64,000 nucleotides of DNA, taken from Hymenobacter metallicola (GTDB lineage: Bacteria > Bacteroidota > Bacteroidia > Cytophagales > Hymenobacteraceae). The stretch covers positions 124,001 to 188,000 of the forward strand of contig NZ_SRMB01000002.1 of NCBI RefSeq assembly GCF_004745645.1. Reading direction: 5' to 3'. Positions within the stretch are counted from its first letter, which is position 1; every line of letters begins with the position of its first letter. Position numbers and translations under genes: made by a program. The notes under the pieces are model-generated. The model worked only from the letters and a program-made list of their open reading frames with translations. It had not been told where the DNA came from and made no database searches. Below, piece after piece: positions 25,166-33,673 of the stretch.

Positions 25166-25749
25166 GGATAAGCTCTGCAGCCACGTCACAACAGAGGCAA
25201 TATTGTCTTCTTACATAACCTCCCCCGTACTTCAGAAAATAGTTATAATATCTTCTGTAGCTGTGTACTTATGCAAAATGCCGCCATATCGGCTCATGCA
25301 GCTTCCAAATCCTTCAAAGTATGCTACAAAAACGGGTTTCAAATCCCATGTCACAATTACACCCAAATCATCCTTTACAGGCCTCGGTTATTGCCCTAAT
25401 ATTGTCATAAGAAACAGCTAGCCAAGTGGGCGGCTCCCTTTCTTCAGCCTCTCAGCGTGCTGTGAGTTTCAATCCTAGCACAGTGTCTTGTCGGTCTTTA
25501 ATCACAAAGAGGTGATGACGCTGCTACTGCTGGTACGACGCTAACGGCGCTTATCAAGGTAGATAAACTGAGAAAAAAAGTAAGAATAATCCGCCAAAAA
25601 TTGGCGAAAAATAAAAGTAAAAGGGCGTATCGCAGCTCTGCTCGCAGCGATACAACCTAAAGGTTGTTGCAATAGGTGTGTAAAAAAACCGCTGGCTTTG
25701 CCACCGGTTTTTTTGCGTTTATAGCCTCTGGTACTGGTGCTTCTGCGGC
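25166..25749. other. 584-bp AT-rich non-coding tract with several hairpins
   Basis: No convincing gene is seen. The left half has only a TTG-initiated frame (25203-25421) without protein-like character. The right half contains consecutive small inverted repeats: CGCCAA/TTGGCG (25592-25606), GTATCGC/GCGATAC (25627-25653) and CAACCT/AGGTTG (25653-25666), then the terminator of the minus-strand gene. The hairpins could be a small RNA or decay debris. Confidence 0.4.
25682..25714 (-). terminator. Terminator of the RmlD-like gene
   Basis: Seven A residues plus CCG pair with CGG plus seven T residues around an inner GGC stem (one C-C mismatch, TTT loop). On the minus strand it lies 35 nt after the reductase stop, with a U-run. 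Confidence 0.8.
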
Positions 25750-26658
25750 TCAGCCTTCTGTTTGACGCGCTAGAACAGCAATACCTTCCTGAAAGCTATG
25801 GGGCTGATAGCCTAACTGCTGCTGAGCCTTGCTGATGATGAAGCCGGTACGGGCCGGGCGCTTGGCCGGCTGCGAAAAGCTGCTGTTGTCTACCCTTGTT
25901 ATCAACGTCTTGTCCAGCTTAAAGTAGTCGGCAACCTGAAGCGCCATTTGATACGGTGTCAGCATTTCACTGCTACTGATGTGGAAAATACCGGTTGCAT
26001 CATGCTTGGCTACCAACCAACAGCCCAGGGCCAGATCTTCGGCCAGGGTAGGCGTCCGAAATTGGTCGTTGACCACCTTAATAGGCTTACCGGCCCGAAG
26101 CGAGTCGCGCACCCACAGGACGATATTGGTCCGACCGTAGTCGTGGGCGGTGCCATAGACCAGCACGGTACGGACAATGGCCCAGGCGCCGGTACTGGCT
26201 TGCACCACCTGCTCGGCCGCCAGCTTGCTTTGCCCATAGAAATTGACGGGGGCCGGCGTGGCCTCTTCTGACAAAGGCCCTTCTTCGCCACTGAAGATGA
26301 AGTCGGTGCTGACGTGGGTCAGGTGGATACCCAGCTGCACGCAGGTTGCTACCAAATTCTCGACAGCTGTCACATTTTGCGCCCAACACGCCTCTTGGTT
26401 TAACTCGCACTCATCCACGTTGGTCATGGCGGCAGTGTGCACGAGGTGGGTAGGGCGCTCAGCAGCCAAGACCTGCTCTACTTGGGTACGGTCAGTTACA
26501 TCCAGCGGCACAAAGCGCACCTGCGGATAAAGCTCTGCCAACTTGTTCGGGCCGCGGGAAGTGGCAATAAGCTCTACTCCCGTCTGCTGGGGCAGCAGTT
26601 CTACCAGCTTTTGTCCCAGCAAGCCGTTAGAGCCGGTCACTAAAATGCGTTTGCTCAT
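25750..26658 (-). CDS. RmlD-like SDR family sugar-nucleotide oxidoreductase
   Basis: 302 residues. An extended short-chain dehydrogenase with the Rossmann motif VTGSNGLLGQKLV (TGxxGxxG) at the N-terminus, VHTAAMTNVDECE, STDFIFSGEEG and the catalytic YGQSKLAAE (YxxxK). This is the layout of dTDP-4-dehydrorhamnose reductase (RmlD/RfbD), which makes dTDP-rhamnose with NADPH. Other RmlD genes are not adjacent, so the substrate is unproven. The gene starts 1 nt after the stop of the cyclophilin gene and is probably co-transcribed with it. Confidence 0.87.
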   Translation of the reverse strand: MSKRILVTGSNGLLGQKLVELLPQQTGVELIATSRGPNKLAELYPQVRFVPLDVTDRTQVEQVLAAERPTHLVHTAAMTNVDECELNQEACWAQNVTAVENLVATCVQLGIHLTHVSTDFIFSGEEGPLSEEATPAPVNFYGQSKLAAEQVVQASTGAWAIVRTVLVYGTAHDYGRTNIVLWVRDSLRAGKPIKVVNDQFRTPTLAEDLALGCWLVAKHDATGIFHISSSEMLTPYQMALQVADYFKLDKTLITRVDNSSFSQPAKRPARTGFIISKAQQQLGYQPHSFQEGIAVLARQTEG

Positions 26659-26659
26659 G

Positions 26660-27304
26660 CTACTCGTATTTGTAGCTGTAGAGTTCGGTAATCTTCTTCT
26701 TTTTCAGCTTTTCCACTTTCACAGTCATTTTGATGTCGGTGATTGGCCGGTCGCGCTCATCTTTGGGTTGGGCAGCTATTTTATCAATAACATCCAAACC
26801 ACTGATTACCTGGCCAAATACGGTGTATCCACCGTTCAAGTGGGGCGTGCCGCTGTGGTTCTGCACAATATAGAACTGGGAGCTACTGCTGGCTTTGGTC
26901 GGATTCACCATATCGCCCTGACGAGCGGCGGCTACCGCGCCAAATTTGTGCGAGAACTCGGGACGAATTTCAGCCGGAATAGTTTTGTCATTCTGGGGGC
27001 CCATACCGTCGTTGCTCGGATCGGAATCTTTGGAATTGCCGTCGCCGCCCTGAATCATGAAGTTCTGGATGATGCGGTGGAAGGTAGTACCAGTGTAGAA
27101 ACCACTTTGGGCCAGCTTCAGAAAGTTGGCCTTATGCTGGGGCGTCTCGTCGAATAGAATCAGCTTGATATCACCCTGCGAAGTGCTGATGGTGACGACC
27201 TGATCCTTCTTGCTTTTTTTAGGAGCTTTGGCAGCGTGCAATACTGGGGTCAACAAGCAAATTAGCAGCCAGCAGAGCGCCGTAGCGCGGGAAATGAACT
27301 TCAT
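26660..27304 (-). CDS. Exported cyclophilin-type peptidyl-prolyl cis-trans isomerase
   Basis: 214 residues with a signal peptide (CWLLICLLTPVLHA). The cyclophilin core includes FHRIIQNFMIQGGDG, the active-site FxxxQxxxGG pattern, SSSSQFYIVQNHSGTPHLNGGYTVFGQV and GLDVIDKIA. It should speed proline isomerisation in the periplasm during protein folding. A basic stretch APKKSKKD follows the signal peptide and the C-terminus is Lys-rich. It is the first gene of a two-gene unit with the RmlD-like reductase. Confidence 0.93.
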   Translation of the reverse strand: MKFISRATALCWLLICLLTPVLHAAKAPKKSKKDQVVTISTSQGDIKLILFDETPQHKANFLKLAQSGFYTGTTFHRIIQNFMIQGGDGNSKDSDPSNDGMGPQNDKTIPAEIRPEFSHKFGAVAAARQGDMVNPTKASSSSQFYIVQNHSGTPHLNGGYTVFGQVISGLDVIDKIAAQPKDERDRPITDIKMTVKVEKLKKKKITELYSYKYE

Positions 27305-27512
27305 AGCGGGGAGTTAGTGGAGGGTAGAAAGCAAAACTACATGGTTTCAGCAGCCGACGCTATAAAATTGGTCTGTAGTTGGCTGGCACCATGCTTACGT
27401 ACCATCCGCGCGCGACTCTTGAAAAGCACTCGTCTACTACCAGGCCTTGGCCATACCCATAGCCTACGCCACTTTTTCGCTGATTAATCGGCGAAGCGGG
27501 AAAATATTCGTA

Positions 27513-27539
27513 TTGACGCCAAGCTCGACCTTATCTTTT
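27513..27539 (+). promoter_or_regulatory. Weak candidate promoter before DUF2238 gene
   Basis: TTG 27513-27515, 16-nt spacer, TATCTTTT 27532-27539 (one base off TAnnTTTG). The ATG at 27544 follows after 4 nt, again implying almost no leader. Confidence 0.35.
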
Positions 27540-27543
27540 TCCT

Positions 27544-28188
27544 ATGCCTTCTTCTACTCTGCTTACTCCTCCCCCACACTGGTTTCCTAAGCTTTTACTA
27601 CTTGCCTACGTGATTTTGTTCATCGTGCTGGCTATTAATCCGGCTGAACGTGGCACCTGGGTTGCCGAAAATCTGCCGATTGTAGCCATTACCGCTGCTT
27701 TGGCAGTGCTGTACGCACGTGGAGTCCGGTTCTCTAACTTAGCGTACCTCTTGATGAGCGTGCTGTTGTTTATGCATACCATAGGCGGCCATTATACCTT
27801 CGAGAAAGTACCGTTTGCCTGGTTCAATAATCTATTCGGCTTTAAGCGCAACATGTACGACCGAGTAGCTCACTTTAGCGTCGGTTTTTACGCGTTTGCC
27901 ATTATAGAGCTTATCGACCGATACCAGGTTATTCGCAATCGGGTGGTGGCTTACCTGTTTCCGCTCTGCGTAATTGGTACGGTAGCCATGGCGTACGAAC
28001 TAATCGAATGGGTGTACGCTGAGACGGCCGGGGGCGACGCCGGTGCCGCTTTCTTGGGTAGCCAAGGTGACATCTGGGACGCTCAGAAAGATATGCTGGC
28101 CGATACCAGCGGGGCTGTTTTTGCCTTACTGCTCTACTGGCTGCGCAGCTCATTCACTGAACCTGCAGCCCCTGCGAGGGCCGCATAA
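27544..28188 (+). CDS. DUF2238 (YjdF-like) integral membrane protein
   Basis: 214 residues with about six hydrophobic segments (starting LLLLAYVILFIVLAI). Diagnostic residues are MHTIGGHYTFEKVPFAW, NMYDRVAHFSVGF, the acidic MAYELIEWVYA helix and GDIWDAQKDMLADTSGAV, the conserved core of the DUF2238/YjdF family. The family's His and Asp residues facing the membrane core suggest metal or proton chemistry, but no function is established. It is divergent from the cyclophilin gene and convergent with hemC. Confidence 0.92.
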   Translation: MPSSTLLTPPPHWFPKLLLLAYVILFIVLAINPAERGTWVAENLPIVAITAALAVLYARGVRFSNLAYLLMSVLLFMHTIGGHYTFEKVPFAWFNNLFGFKRNMYDRVAHFSVGFYAFAIIELIDRYQVIRNRVVAYLFPLCVIGTVAMAYELIEWVYAETAGGDAGAAFLGSQGDIWDAQKDMLADTSGAVFALLLYWLRSSFTEPAAPARAA

Positions 28189-28232
28189 CCAACAAAAAAG
28201 GCCGGCGCTAGCGTCGGTCTTTTTTGTTGGTT
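28187..28232. terminator. Bidirectional terminator between DUF2238 gene and hemC
   Basis: AACCAACAAAAAAG(G)CCG pairs with CGGTCTTTTTTGTTGGTT around a short GC core, with A6 and T6 arms. It starts at the last base of the DUF2238 stop codon and ends 17 bp before the hemC stop. Confidence 0.8.
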
Positions 28233-28248
28233 GCAACGTTTGTACTGG

Positions 28249-29196
28249 TTAGCTCACGGCCCGCTGGCTGCGAATTTCCTCCAGTATCTCGCGCCCACCC
28301 CGATTTAAGACACGTTCGGCCAGTTCGATGCCCATGACTTCGGCCTGCCCCAAATCAGCGGTAGTCAGGATTTCTTCCAGGTATTGCTCCCCATCGAGGC
28401 TGATCAGCCCGCCATGTAATTGCAGAGCACCTTCGGCGGTATAAGTAGCCAGCGCAAAAGATGGAATACTGCAGCCCCCTTCCATAGTGCGCAAAAAAGC
28501 CCGTTCGGCCAGCAGGCAGGTGTGCGTAGGCTGGTGGTCCAGAATCCGGTGCAGCTCGGCTTTCAAGGCGGGCTCCAAACTACGGGCGCACTCTACGGCT
28601 ACACTACCCTGGCCGGTAGCGGGTACGAATTGCGTTTCGGGCAGCACAAAGCGGATTAGCTCGTCATACTCCATGCGGTGTACCCCGGCATAAGCCAGCA
28701 CTAAGGCGTGATACTGCCCTTCTTCCAGCTTGCGCAAGCGGGTTTGCAGGTTGCCCCGGGCTTCGGCGGTAGTGGCGTTCGGGTAAAAGCGGCGCAGCAT
28801 GGCTTTGCGACGAGTGCTGCTGGTGCCCAATACCAAGTCGGGCCGGTCGAGCGACAAGTCGGGGTCGAAGCTGATAATAACGTCGTTCACCTTTTCACGC
28901 TCCATGAAAGCCAGGAGCTCCAGGTCTTCGGGAATGCTGCTTTGCACGTCCTTGGCGCTGTGTACGGCAATATCAATTGCTCCTGAGCGCAGGCTCTCTT
29001 CCAGCTCTTCGGTGAAGACGCCCTTCGCCCCGATCTTATCCAGGGAGCGGTCCAAGACCACGTCTCCTTTGGTGGTGATAATGACGATTTCGGTTGAAAG
29101 CTGGGCGAGCTCCAAACAGGCAGCTACGTGATGCGCCTGCCAAAGAGCCAAACGGCTCCCACGGGTACCGATACGAATAGGACGGTGAAGATTCAT
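28249..29196 (-). CDS. hemC: Hydroxymethylbilane synthase (porphobilinogen deaminase)
   Basis: 315 residues. Condenses four porphobilinogen molecules to hydroxymethylbilane in heme synthesis. Motifs: IRIGTRGSRLALWQAHHV at the N-terminus, TKGDVVLDRSLDKIGAKGVF, DIAVHSAKDV, LGTSSTRRKAML, RGNLQTRLRKL, and the cofactor-binding cysteine in MEGGCSIPS near residue 245. The length is normal for the family. It stands alone between the convergent DUF2238 gene and holB, with 185 bp upstream. Confidence 0.96.
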   Translation of the reverse strand: MNLHRPIRIGTRGSRLALWQAHHVAACLELAQLSTEIVIITTKGDVVLDRSLDKIGAKGVFTEELEESLRSGAIDIAVHSAKDVQSSIPEDLELLAFMEREKVNDVIISFDPDLSLDRPDLVLGTSSTRRKAMLRRFYPNATTAEARGNLQTRLRKLEEGQYHALVLAYAGVHRMEYDELIRFVLPETQFVPATGQGSVAVECARSLEPALKAELHRILDHQPTHTCLLAERAFLRTMEGGCSIPSFALATYTAEGALQLHGGLISLDGEQYLEEILTTADLGQAEVMGIELAERVLNRGGREILEEIRSQRAVS

Positions 29197-29381
29197 GCGG
29201 AAGAAAAAAGAGCCGGTTGCGGAAGCTACCCAAACGGCAAAAACTGCTTTTGGATTCCTGCGCCAGACTACGCATTATTGATTGTGCAAAGGTACGATGC
29301 TTACCAAGTCTAAGCCGGCTATAGGTGGTTTAGCACTAGCTATAGCAGTTTAGCAAACTGTATTTTCTGCGTTTCTGGCCT

Positions 29382-30518
29382 CTAGGCCGGGATTTTCAGC
29401 AGCTCGGCAATGCGTAGCGACATATCCACGAAGACCATGCGAGGATTGGCGTTGCGCTCAATGTGGTAGTGGGCATCGTTCAGTTCCTGGCTCAGTGCGT
29501 CAGCATTGCCCCGGTGAACAAAGCAGCTGAAACCCGTTACGAACTGCTGCTCATTGGCTGGCAAGTGAGGAACAAACTGCGCATCGATGCCAAACAGGAG
29601 CACCTTGCGCAGAATACCGAGTCCGAATTGCAGAAATTCCTTCTGGTTTTCGCGGCCCATCTTCTGAAACTCATCGGTTTTGGCCAGAATCAAATCCACC
29701 TTATAGCCATAGCACTGCCGCATCCACTCCACGAAGAATGTAAAGTAGTCATTATCCGAGGTGGCTTCCCGGGCGGCCAGCGCGGCGCCTAAGTTGCCTT
29801 CCGTTAGTTGGGCAATTTGCCGGGCTTTTACTTCGGGCACGTGGTGCTGGTCGCGCAAAAACTCCGTAATCTCAGCTTCGGAATAAGGCCGCACTACCAC
29901 GGGCTGCACCCGGCTGATAATGGTTGGCAGCAGCTGCTCCGGCGAAAAGCTTACCAGCAGAAAAATAGTGGCGGGTGGCGGCTCTTCCAGGAGTTTGAGC
30001 ACGGCGTTAGCGGCCGCCGGATGCATCAGCTCGGGCAGCCAGATGACCACAATCTTGAACTGTCCCTCGAAGGCTTTCAGCGACACAAGCTTGAGGAGCT
30101 GTAGGCTTTCCTCCTTGGAAATGCTGCCCTGCTTGTTGTCGGCGCCAATATGCTGCATCCAGTCGTTGAGGCCCTGATACGGATTCTCCAGCACGAAGCT
30201 GCGCCAGTCGGCGGCAAACTTGCTGCTGACGGCATCCTTGGCCACGGCTTTAGTTGTGGTAACCGGCAGAATAAAGTTCAGGTCGGGGTGAATCAGCTTA
30301 TCGGATTTCTGGCAGGCGGCGCAGTGTCCGCAGGAATCCTGCGCGGCGGGGCCCCGCTGCTCACAATTCAGAAAGGTGGCGTAAGCCAGGGCCAAGGCCA
30401 GGGCTGCCGAACCTTCGGCCCCGCGAAACAGCTGAGCGTGGGCCACGTGCTGCCGGTGCACCGTTTGCACCAGCACGCGCTTGACATCCGTTTGACCAGG
30501 TATTGCAGAAAAGCGCAT
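29382..30518 (-). CDS. holB: DNA polymerase III subunit delta'
   Basis: 378 residues from ATG 30518; the longer frame up to 30674 runs into the preceding gene and was rejected. The clamp-loader subunit delta' shows an N-terminal AAA+ fold with a degenerate P-loop (LFRGAEGSAALALALA instead of GxxxxGKT, normal for a non-ATP-binding subunit), the four-Cys zinc module (NCEQRG ... CGHCAACQK), and LLEEPPPATIFLLVS followed by ISRVQPVVV (SRC-like arginine-finger region). The C-terminal helical collar is present. It starts 10 nt after the GlmU-like gene, so the two form an operon. Confidence 0.9.
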   Translation of the reverse strand: MRFSAIPGQTDVKRVLVQTVHRQHVAHAQLFRGAEGSAALALALAYATFLNCEQRGPAAQDSCGHCAACQKSDKLIHPDLNFILPVTTTKAVAKDAVSSKFAADWRSFVLENPYQGLNDWMQHIGADNKQGSISKEESLQLLKLVSLKAFEGQFKIVVIWLPELMHPAAANAVLKLLEEPPPATIFLLVSFSPEQLLPTIISRVQPVVVRPYSEAEITEFLRDQHHVPEVKARQIAQLTEGNLGAALAAREATSDNDYFTFFVEWMRQCYGYKVDLILAKTDEFQKMGRENQKEFLQFGLGILRKVLLFGIDAQFVPHLPANEQQFVTGFSCFVHRGNADALSQELNDAHYHIERNANPRMVFVDMSLRIAELLKIPA

Positions 30519-30528
30519 TGGTAATTGA

Positions 30529-31764
30529 TTACTCAGCTGTTTGGGTGGGCACGTCCTTGCCGACGGCTTTTTCCCAAATCCGGTCTTTGGCCGTGGCCTC
30601 AAACACGTGCTGCATGATGGCTTGCTCGGTGGCGTCGTACTCGAGGTGACGACGGGCCATGACGCGCTCGGCAACTTCGGCTACTTTGGGCATCTTGAAG
30701 GTCTCGAAACCCGCGGAACCGCCCCAGCTGAAGGACGGAATAAACGTGCGCGGGAAGCCCGCCCCGAAGATATTGGCGCCCACGCCTACCACCGTGCCGG
30801 TGTTGAACATCGTGTTGATGCCGCACTTGCTATGGTCGCCCATCATCAGGCCGCAGAACTGCTGGCCCGTGCTCACGAAGCGGCCAGCGCTGTGGCTCCA
30901 GATTTTAACCGGCGCGTAGTTATTCTTCAGATTGGAGGTATTGGTATCGGCGCCCAGGTTGCACCATTCGCCGATGACGGAGTTGCCCAGGTAGCCGTCG
31001 TGGCCCTTGTTGGAATACCCCAGCAGGATGGAATTGCCAACTTCGCCCCCTACTTTGCTGTACGGGCCCACGGTATTGTCGCCGCGCATCTTGGCCCCGA
31101 CATTAATGTGCGAGCCTTCACACAGAGCCAAGGGCCCTTTTATGATGGCGCCTTCGTGTACCTGGGAGTTTTTACCCAGATAAATCGGGCCGTCCTCAGC
31201 GTTGAGAATAGCGGCCCGGATTTTTACCCCTTCCTCGATAAAGATATTCTCGGGGGCATACACGATGGTGTGCGCATCACCCACCGGCTGCGACACCCGA
31301 CCTTGGGTAAGCAAAGCAAAGTCGCGGCGGATTTCGGCGCCGTTCTGCAAAAACAGGTGCCATACCTCGCGCAAGGCAATGACGGGCTCGGCTACTTCCT
31401 TGGTGTCCGCAAATCCATCCTGAATCAGTTCGGCAATATTGGTGGCCTCGGCCAGATGCGCCGCCACGAGCAGACTGCCATCCATTAGAGCCTGGCCGGG
31501 CTGCAGGGCCTGCACCTGTTTGGTCAGCAACTCATCGGGGCACACGGCTCCGTTGATAACCAGCGCTGGGCCGCCGATGGGACCCGCGGGATACTTGCCC
31601 TGCAGATACGTTTCGGTGAGGTAATGCACCGGCTGCTGCAAGCGGTGCTGCCACTTTTCGGCTACCGTCAGGATGCCGCAACGCAGAGCCGCCACTGGGC
31701 GCGTGAAGGTAAAAGGCAGCAGTTTGGGCCGGATAGCGGGGTCATCGAAAAGCAGAACAGTCAT
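30529..31764 (-). CDS. GlmU-like putative sugar nucleotidyltransferase (left-handed beta-helix protein)
   Basis: 411 residues. The N-terminal half (VLLFDDPAIRPKLLPFTFTRPVAALRCGILTVAEKW) is a diverged nucleotidyltransferase fold without the usual LAAGxGxRM loop. The C-terminal half is a left-handed beta-helix of hexapeptide repeats (IYLGKNSQVHEGAIIKGPLA, HINVGAKMRGDNTVGPYSKV, LGADTNTSNLKN, GINTMFNTGTVVGVGANIFG). This is the Bacteroidota-type GlmU-like family, proposed but not shown to replace N-acetylglucosamine-1-phosphate uridylyltransferase. It probably acts in peptidoglycan or lipopolysaccharide precursor supply. Directly precedes holB. Confidence 0.88.
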   Translation of the reverse strand: MTVLLFDDPAIRPKLLPFTFTRPVAALRCGILTVAEKWQHRLQQPVHYLTETYLQGKYPAGPIGGPALVINGAVCPDELLTKQVQALQPGQALMDGSLLVAAHLAEATNIAELIQDGFADTKEVAEPVIALREVWHLFLQNGAEIRRDFALLTQGRVSQPVGDAHTIVYAPENIFIEEGVKIRAAILNAEDGPIYLGKNSQVHEGAIIKGPLALCEGSHINVGAKMRGDNTVGPYSKVGGEVGNSILLGYSNKGHDGYLGNSVIGEWCNLGADTNTSNLKNNYAPVKIWSHSAGRFVSTGQQFCGLMMGDHSKCGINTMFNTGTVVGVGANIFGAGFPRTFIPSFSWGGSAGFETFKMPKVAEVAERVMARRHLEYDATEQAIMQHVFEATAKDRIWEKAVGKDVPTQTAE

Positions 31765-31899
31765 GCGAAGCGGAGAGAAATAAGCGTAAAGCGGAGGCCA
31801 AAATTTGAAGCGGCAAGTTAGCGCCTTGGGGGTAGAACCACTTGCTACTGGCCCAACTTTGCGGCTTAAAATTGGCCAGCAGCTTTGCTTTCGGCCAAC

Positions 31900-31935
31900 A
31901 AAAAACTCCTTCCGGCGAAGCCGAAAGGAGTTTTA
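31900..31935 (-). terminator. Terminator of rpmE2
   Basis: AAAAACTCCTT and AAGGAGTTTT arms around a GC core (CCGGCGAAGCCG). Read on the minus strand it ends in a run of Ts, 48 nt after the L31 stop. Confidence 0.75.
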
Positions 31936-31982
31936 GATATGCTAGTAAGCTGCAGGCATCCGCGTGCGGCCACTGACCAGAA

Positions 31983-32228
31983 TTACTTCTTCTGGTAGCG
32001 GTTGCGGAATTTCTCAACGCGGCCAGCGGTGTCGATAAACACGTTTTTGCCGGTGTAGAAAGGGTGCGAGGCGCTGCTAACTTCCACCTTGATGACGGGG
32101 TAAGTCTTGCCGTCCTCCATCGTGATGGTTTCGTTGGAGTTCATCGTCGAGCGGGTGATGAATTTAAAGTCGCTGGACGTGTCCTGGAACACAACTTCGC
32201 GATACTCGGGGTGGATGTTCTTTTTCAT
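31983..32228 (-). CDS. rpmE2: Ribosomal protein L31, type B
   Basis: 81 residues, a normal length for L31[21 protein letters not shown] at the start and [26 protein letters not shown] at the end are family signatures. The CxxC zinc site of type A L31 is absent, which marks the zinc-independent paralogue. In many bacteria the type B protein is used under zinc limitation, but in Bacteroidota it is usually the only L31, so a Zur link should not be assumed. Single gene with its own terminator. Confidence 0.97.
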   Translation of the reverse strand: MKKNIHPEYREVVFQDTSSDFKFITRSTMNSNETITMEDGKTYPVIKVEVSSASHPFYTGKNVFIDTAGRVEKFRNRYQKK

Positions 32229-32423
32229 GGTCGTGATGCCGTTAATACCTTCTGGCCCTGCCGATTTTGCGGAAGGGACTGCAAAAGTACACGTTAGCTC
32301 CGGAATTTAAAAACGTAAGTCGTCTTTTCTATATTTGGTTGGATTATCAGCGGCTAGCAGTGGAAAATGTTTATTTTTGGTTTCTGCTCAGCTACTCCTT
32401 ATCGCGCTCTTATTGCTTCCATT

Positions 32424-32819
32424 ATGACCCGTAAGGTTACTGTATTCGCTGTTTTCTGGCTGCTGGTCGCTACGCTGGCGTACGGGGCCACTATTACGCT
32501 GTTCCAGGCCACTTTCGACGGTAGCAACGTACGGGTAGAATGGGAAACCACCAACGAGGCCGGGGTGCAGTCCTACGATATCTGGCGCAAGGCGAACAAC
32601 GAGCCCTCGTTTGCCCACATGATTACGATGCAGCCCGGCAGCCTGCGCCGCTACCAATTTCTGGACACCAACCTGTACCGGGGCATCAACGGTGGCCCTT
32701 TTACTTACCGACTAGTGGTACACACTTCTACCGGCGACCAGACCTATACTACGGTGCTGAGTACCACGCCTAGTGCCGTACAACGCTCGTGGGGCAGCAT
32801 CAAGTCCATGTTTCGGTGA
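32424..32819 (+). CDS. Small exported protein with fibronectin-type-III-like fold
   Basis: 131 residues from ATG 32424 (MTRKVTVFAVFWLLVATLAYGA, signal peptide); 19 upstream codons were left out. The mature part reads like one beta-sandwich domain: LFQATFDGSNVRVEWETTNEAGVQSYDIWRK, then RYQFLDTNL and FTYRLVVHTSTGDQTYT. The VEWxTxxExxxxxYxIxR pattern is common in Bacteroidota exported proteins, where such domains precede type IX sorting signals, but here the protein stops after the domain (SWGSIKSMFR). The role is unknown. Confidence 0.8.
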   Translation: MTRKVTVFAVFWLLVATLAYGATITLFQATFDGSNVRVEWETTNEAGVQSYDIWRKANNEPSFAHMITMQPGSLRRYQFLDTNLYRGINGGPFTYRLVVHTSTGDQTYTTVLSTTPSAVQRSWGSIKSMFR

Positions 32820-32881
32820 AACAGCGAGACGCGGAGGTATCGAATAACCAAGCCGGCGCGGAGCCGGTTTTTTTGTGCCCG

Positions 32882-32889
32882 TATCTTTG
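32882..32889 (+). promoter_or_regulatory. -7 box TATCTTTG before rdgB
   Basis: An exact TAnnTTTG match 85 nt before the rdgB ATG, after a weak GC hairpin plus T7 (about 32850-32874) that ends the preceding gene. No TTG occurs at the normal spacing. Confidence 0.35.
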
Positions 32890-32974
32890 GCCGGCGGGCT
32901 TGGTCGTATTCGGTGCAGATTGAAACTGCTGCCAACCCCGCTTTTTAACTCACTATTTCACCACCCTACCACTC

Positions 32975-33565
32975 ATGCGGATTTGTTTTGCGACCAATAA
33001 CGAGCACAAGCTCACCGAAGTCCGGGCGATGCTGCCGGCCAGTATCGAACTGGTCAGCCTGCAGGATATCGGGTGCTACGAAGAGCTGCCCGAAACGCAG
33101 TCTACCCTGGAAGGCAACGCCCGGCAGAAAGCCGAGTATGTGTGGCAGCATTACCAGACCTCCTGCTTTGCCGATGATACCGGGCTGGAAGTAGCCGCAT
33201 TAGGCGGGGCGCCGGGCGTGTACTCGGCGCGCTACGCCGGCCCCCAGCGCTCCGCCGCCGACAACGTGGCCAAGCTGCTGCACGAGTTGCAAGGGCAGCT
33301 AAACCGGGCGGCTCAGTTCCGGACCGTTATTGCCTTGGTGTTGCCCGACGGTAGCGTGCACGAATTTGCCGGTGCCGTGGCGGGGAAAATTACCCCCGAA
33401 ATACGCGGCGTCGACGGCTTTGGCTACGACCCCGTTTTCCAGCCTACCGGACACACCCTAACCTTCGCGGAAATGAGCTTAGCCGAAAAAAACACCCTGA
33501 GCCACCGGGCCCGGGCAGTCGAGCAATTAATTGCCTTTTTCCAGAAAATAGAGGCAAAAAAGTAG
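32975..33565 (+). CDS. rdgB: Non-canonical purine NTP pyrophosphatase (RdgB/HAM1)
   Basis: 196 residues. Hydrolyses dITP, ITP and XTP to the monophosphates, keeping deaminated purines out of DNA. Motifs: FATNNEHKLTEVRAML (substrate-binding N-terminus), TLEGNARQKAEY, FADDTGLEVAALGGAPGVYSARYAG, and DGFGYDPVFQP with FAEMSLAEKNTLSHRARA at the C-terminus. The length and all conserved blocks are normal. It is followed by udk on the same strand with a separate promoter-like box between. Confidence 0.96.
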   Translation: MRICFATNNEHKLTEVRAMLPASIELVSLQDIGCYEELPETQSTLEGNARQKAEYVWQHYQTSCFADDTGLEVAALGGAPGVYSARYAGPQRSAADNVAKLLHELQGQLNRAAQFRTVIALVLPDGSVHEFAGAVAGKITPEIRGVDGFGYDPVFQPTGHTLTFAEMSLAEKNTLSHRARAVEQLIAFFQKIEAKK

Positions 33566-33626
33566 CGGAAGCGGAAAATTTCCGCTGTTCTGGGGTCAGA
33601 AACCGTCGGCACCCAAGTCATTTTGC

Positions 33627-33634
33627 TACTTTTG
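33627..33634 (+). promoter_or_regulatory. -7 box TACTTTTG before udk
   Basis: An exact TAnnTTTG match 39 nt before ATG 33674. No well-spaced TTG is seen upstream. Confidence 0.4.
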
Positions 33635-33673
33635 CAGGGTTGGCCCTGTCGGTACGGGCCACTTCCCACCCCC

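Noticed and set aside
25325..25352. GGGTTTCAAATCCC sequence resembling a tRNA T-arm
   Set aside because: The loop is one base too long for a T-loop and no acceptor stem, anticodon arm or CCA-like end can be built around it.
25203..25421. 72-codon frame in the tract after the ABC permeases
   Set aside because: TTG start, AT-rich chance composition, no recognisable motif and no neighbouring promoter match.
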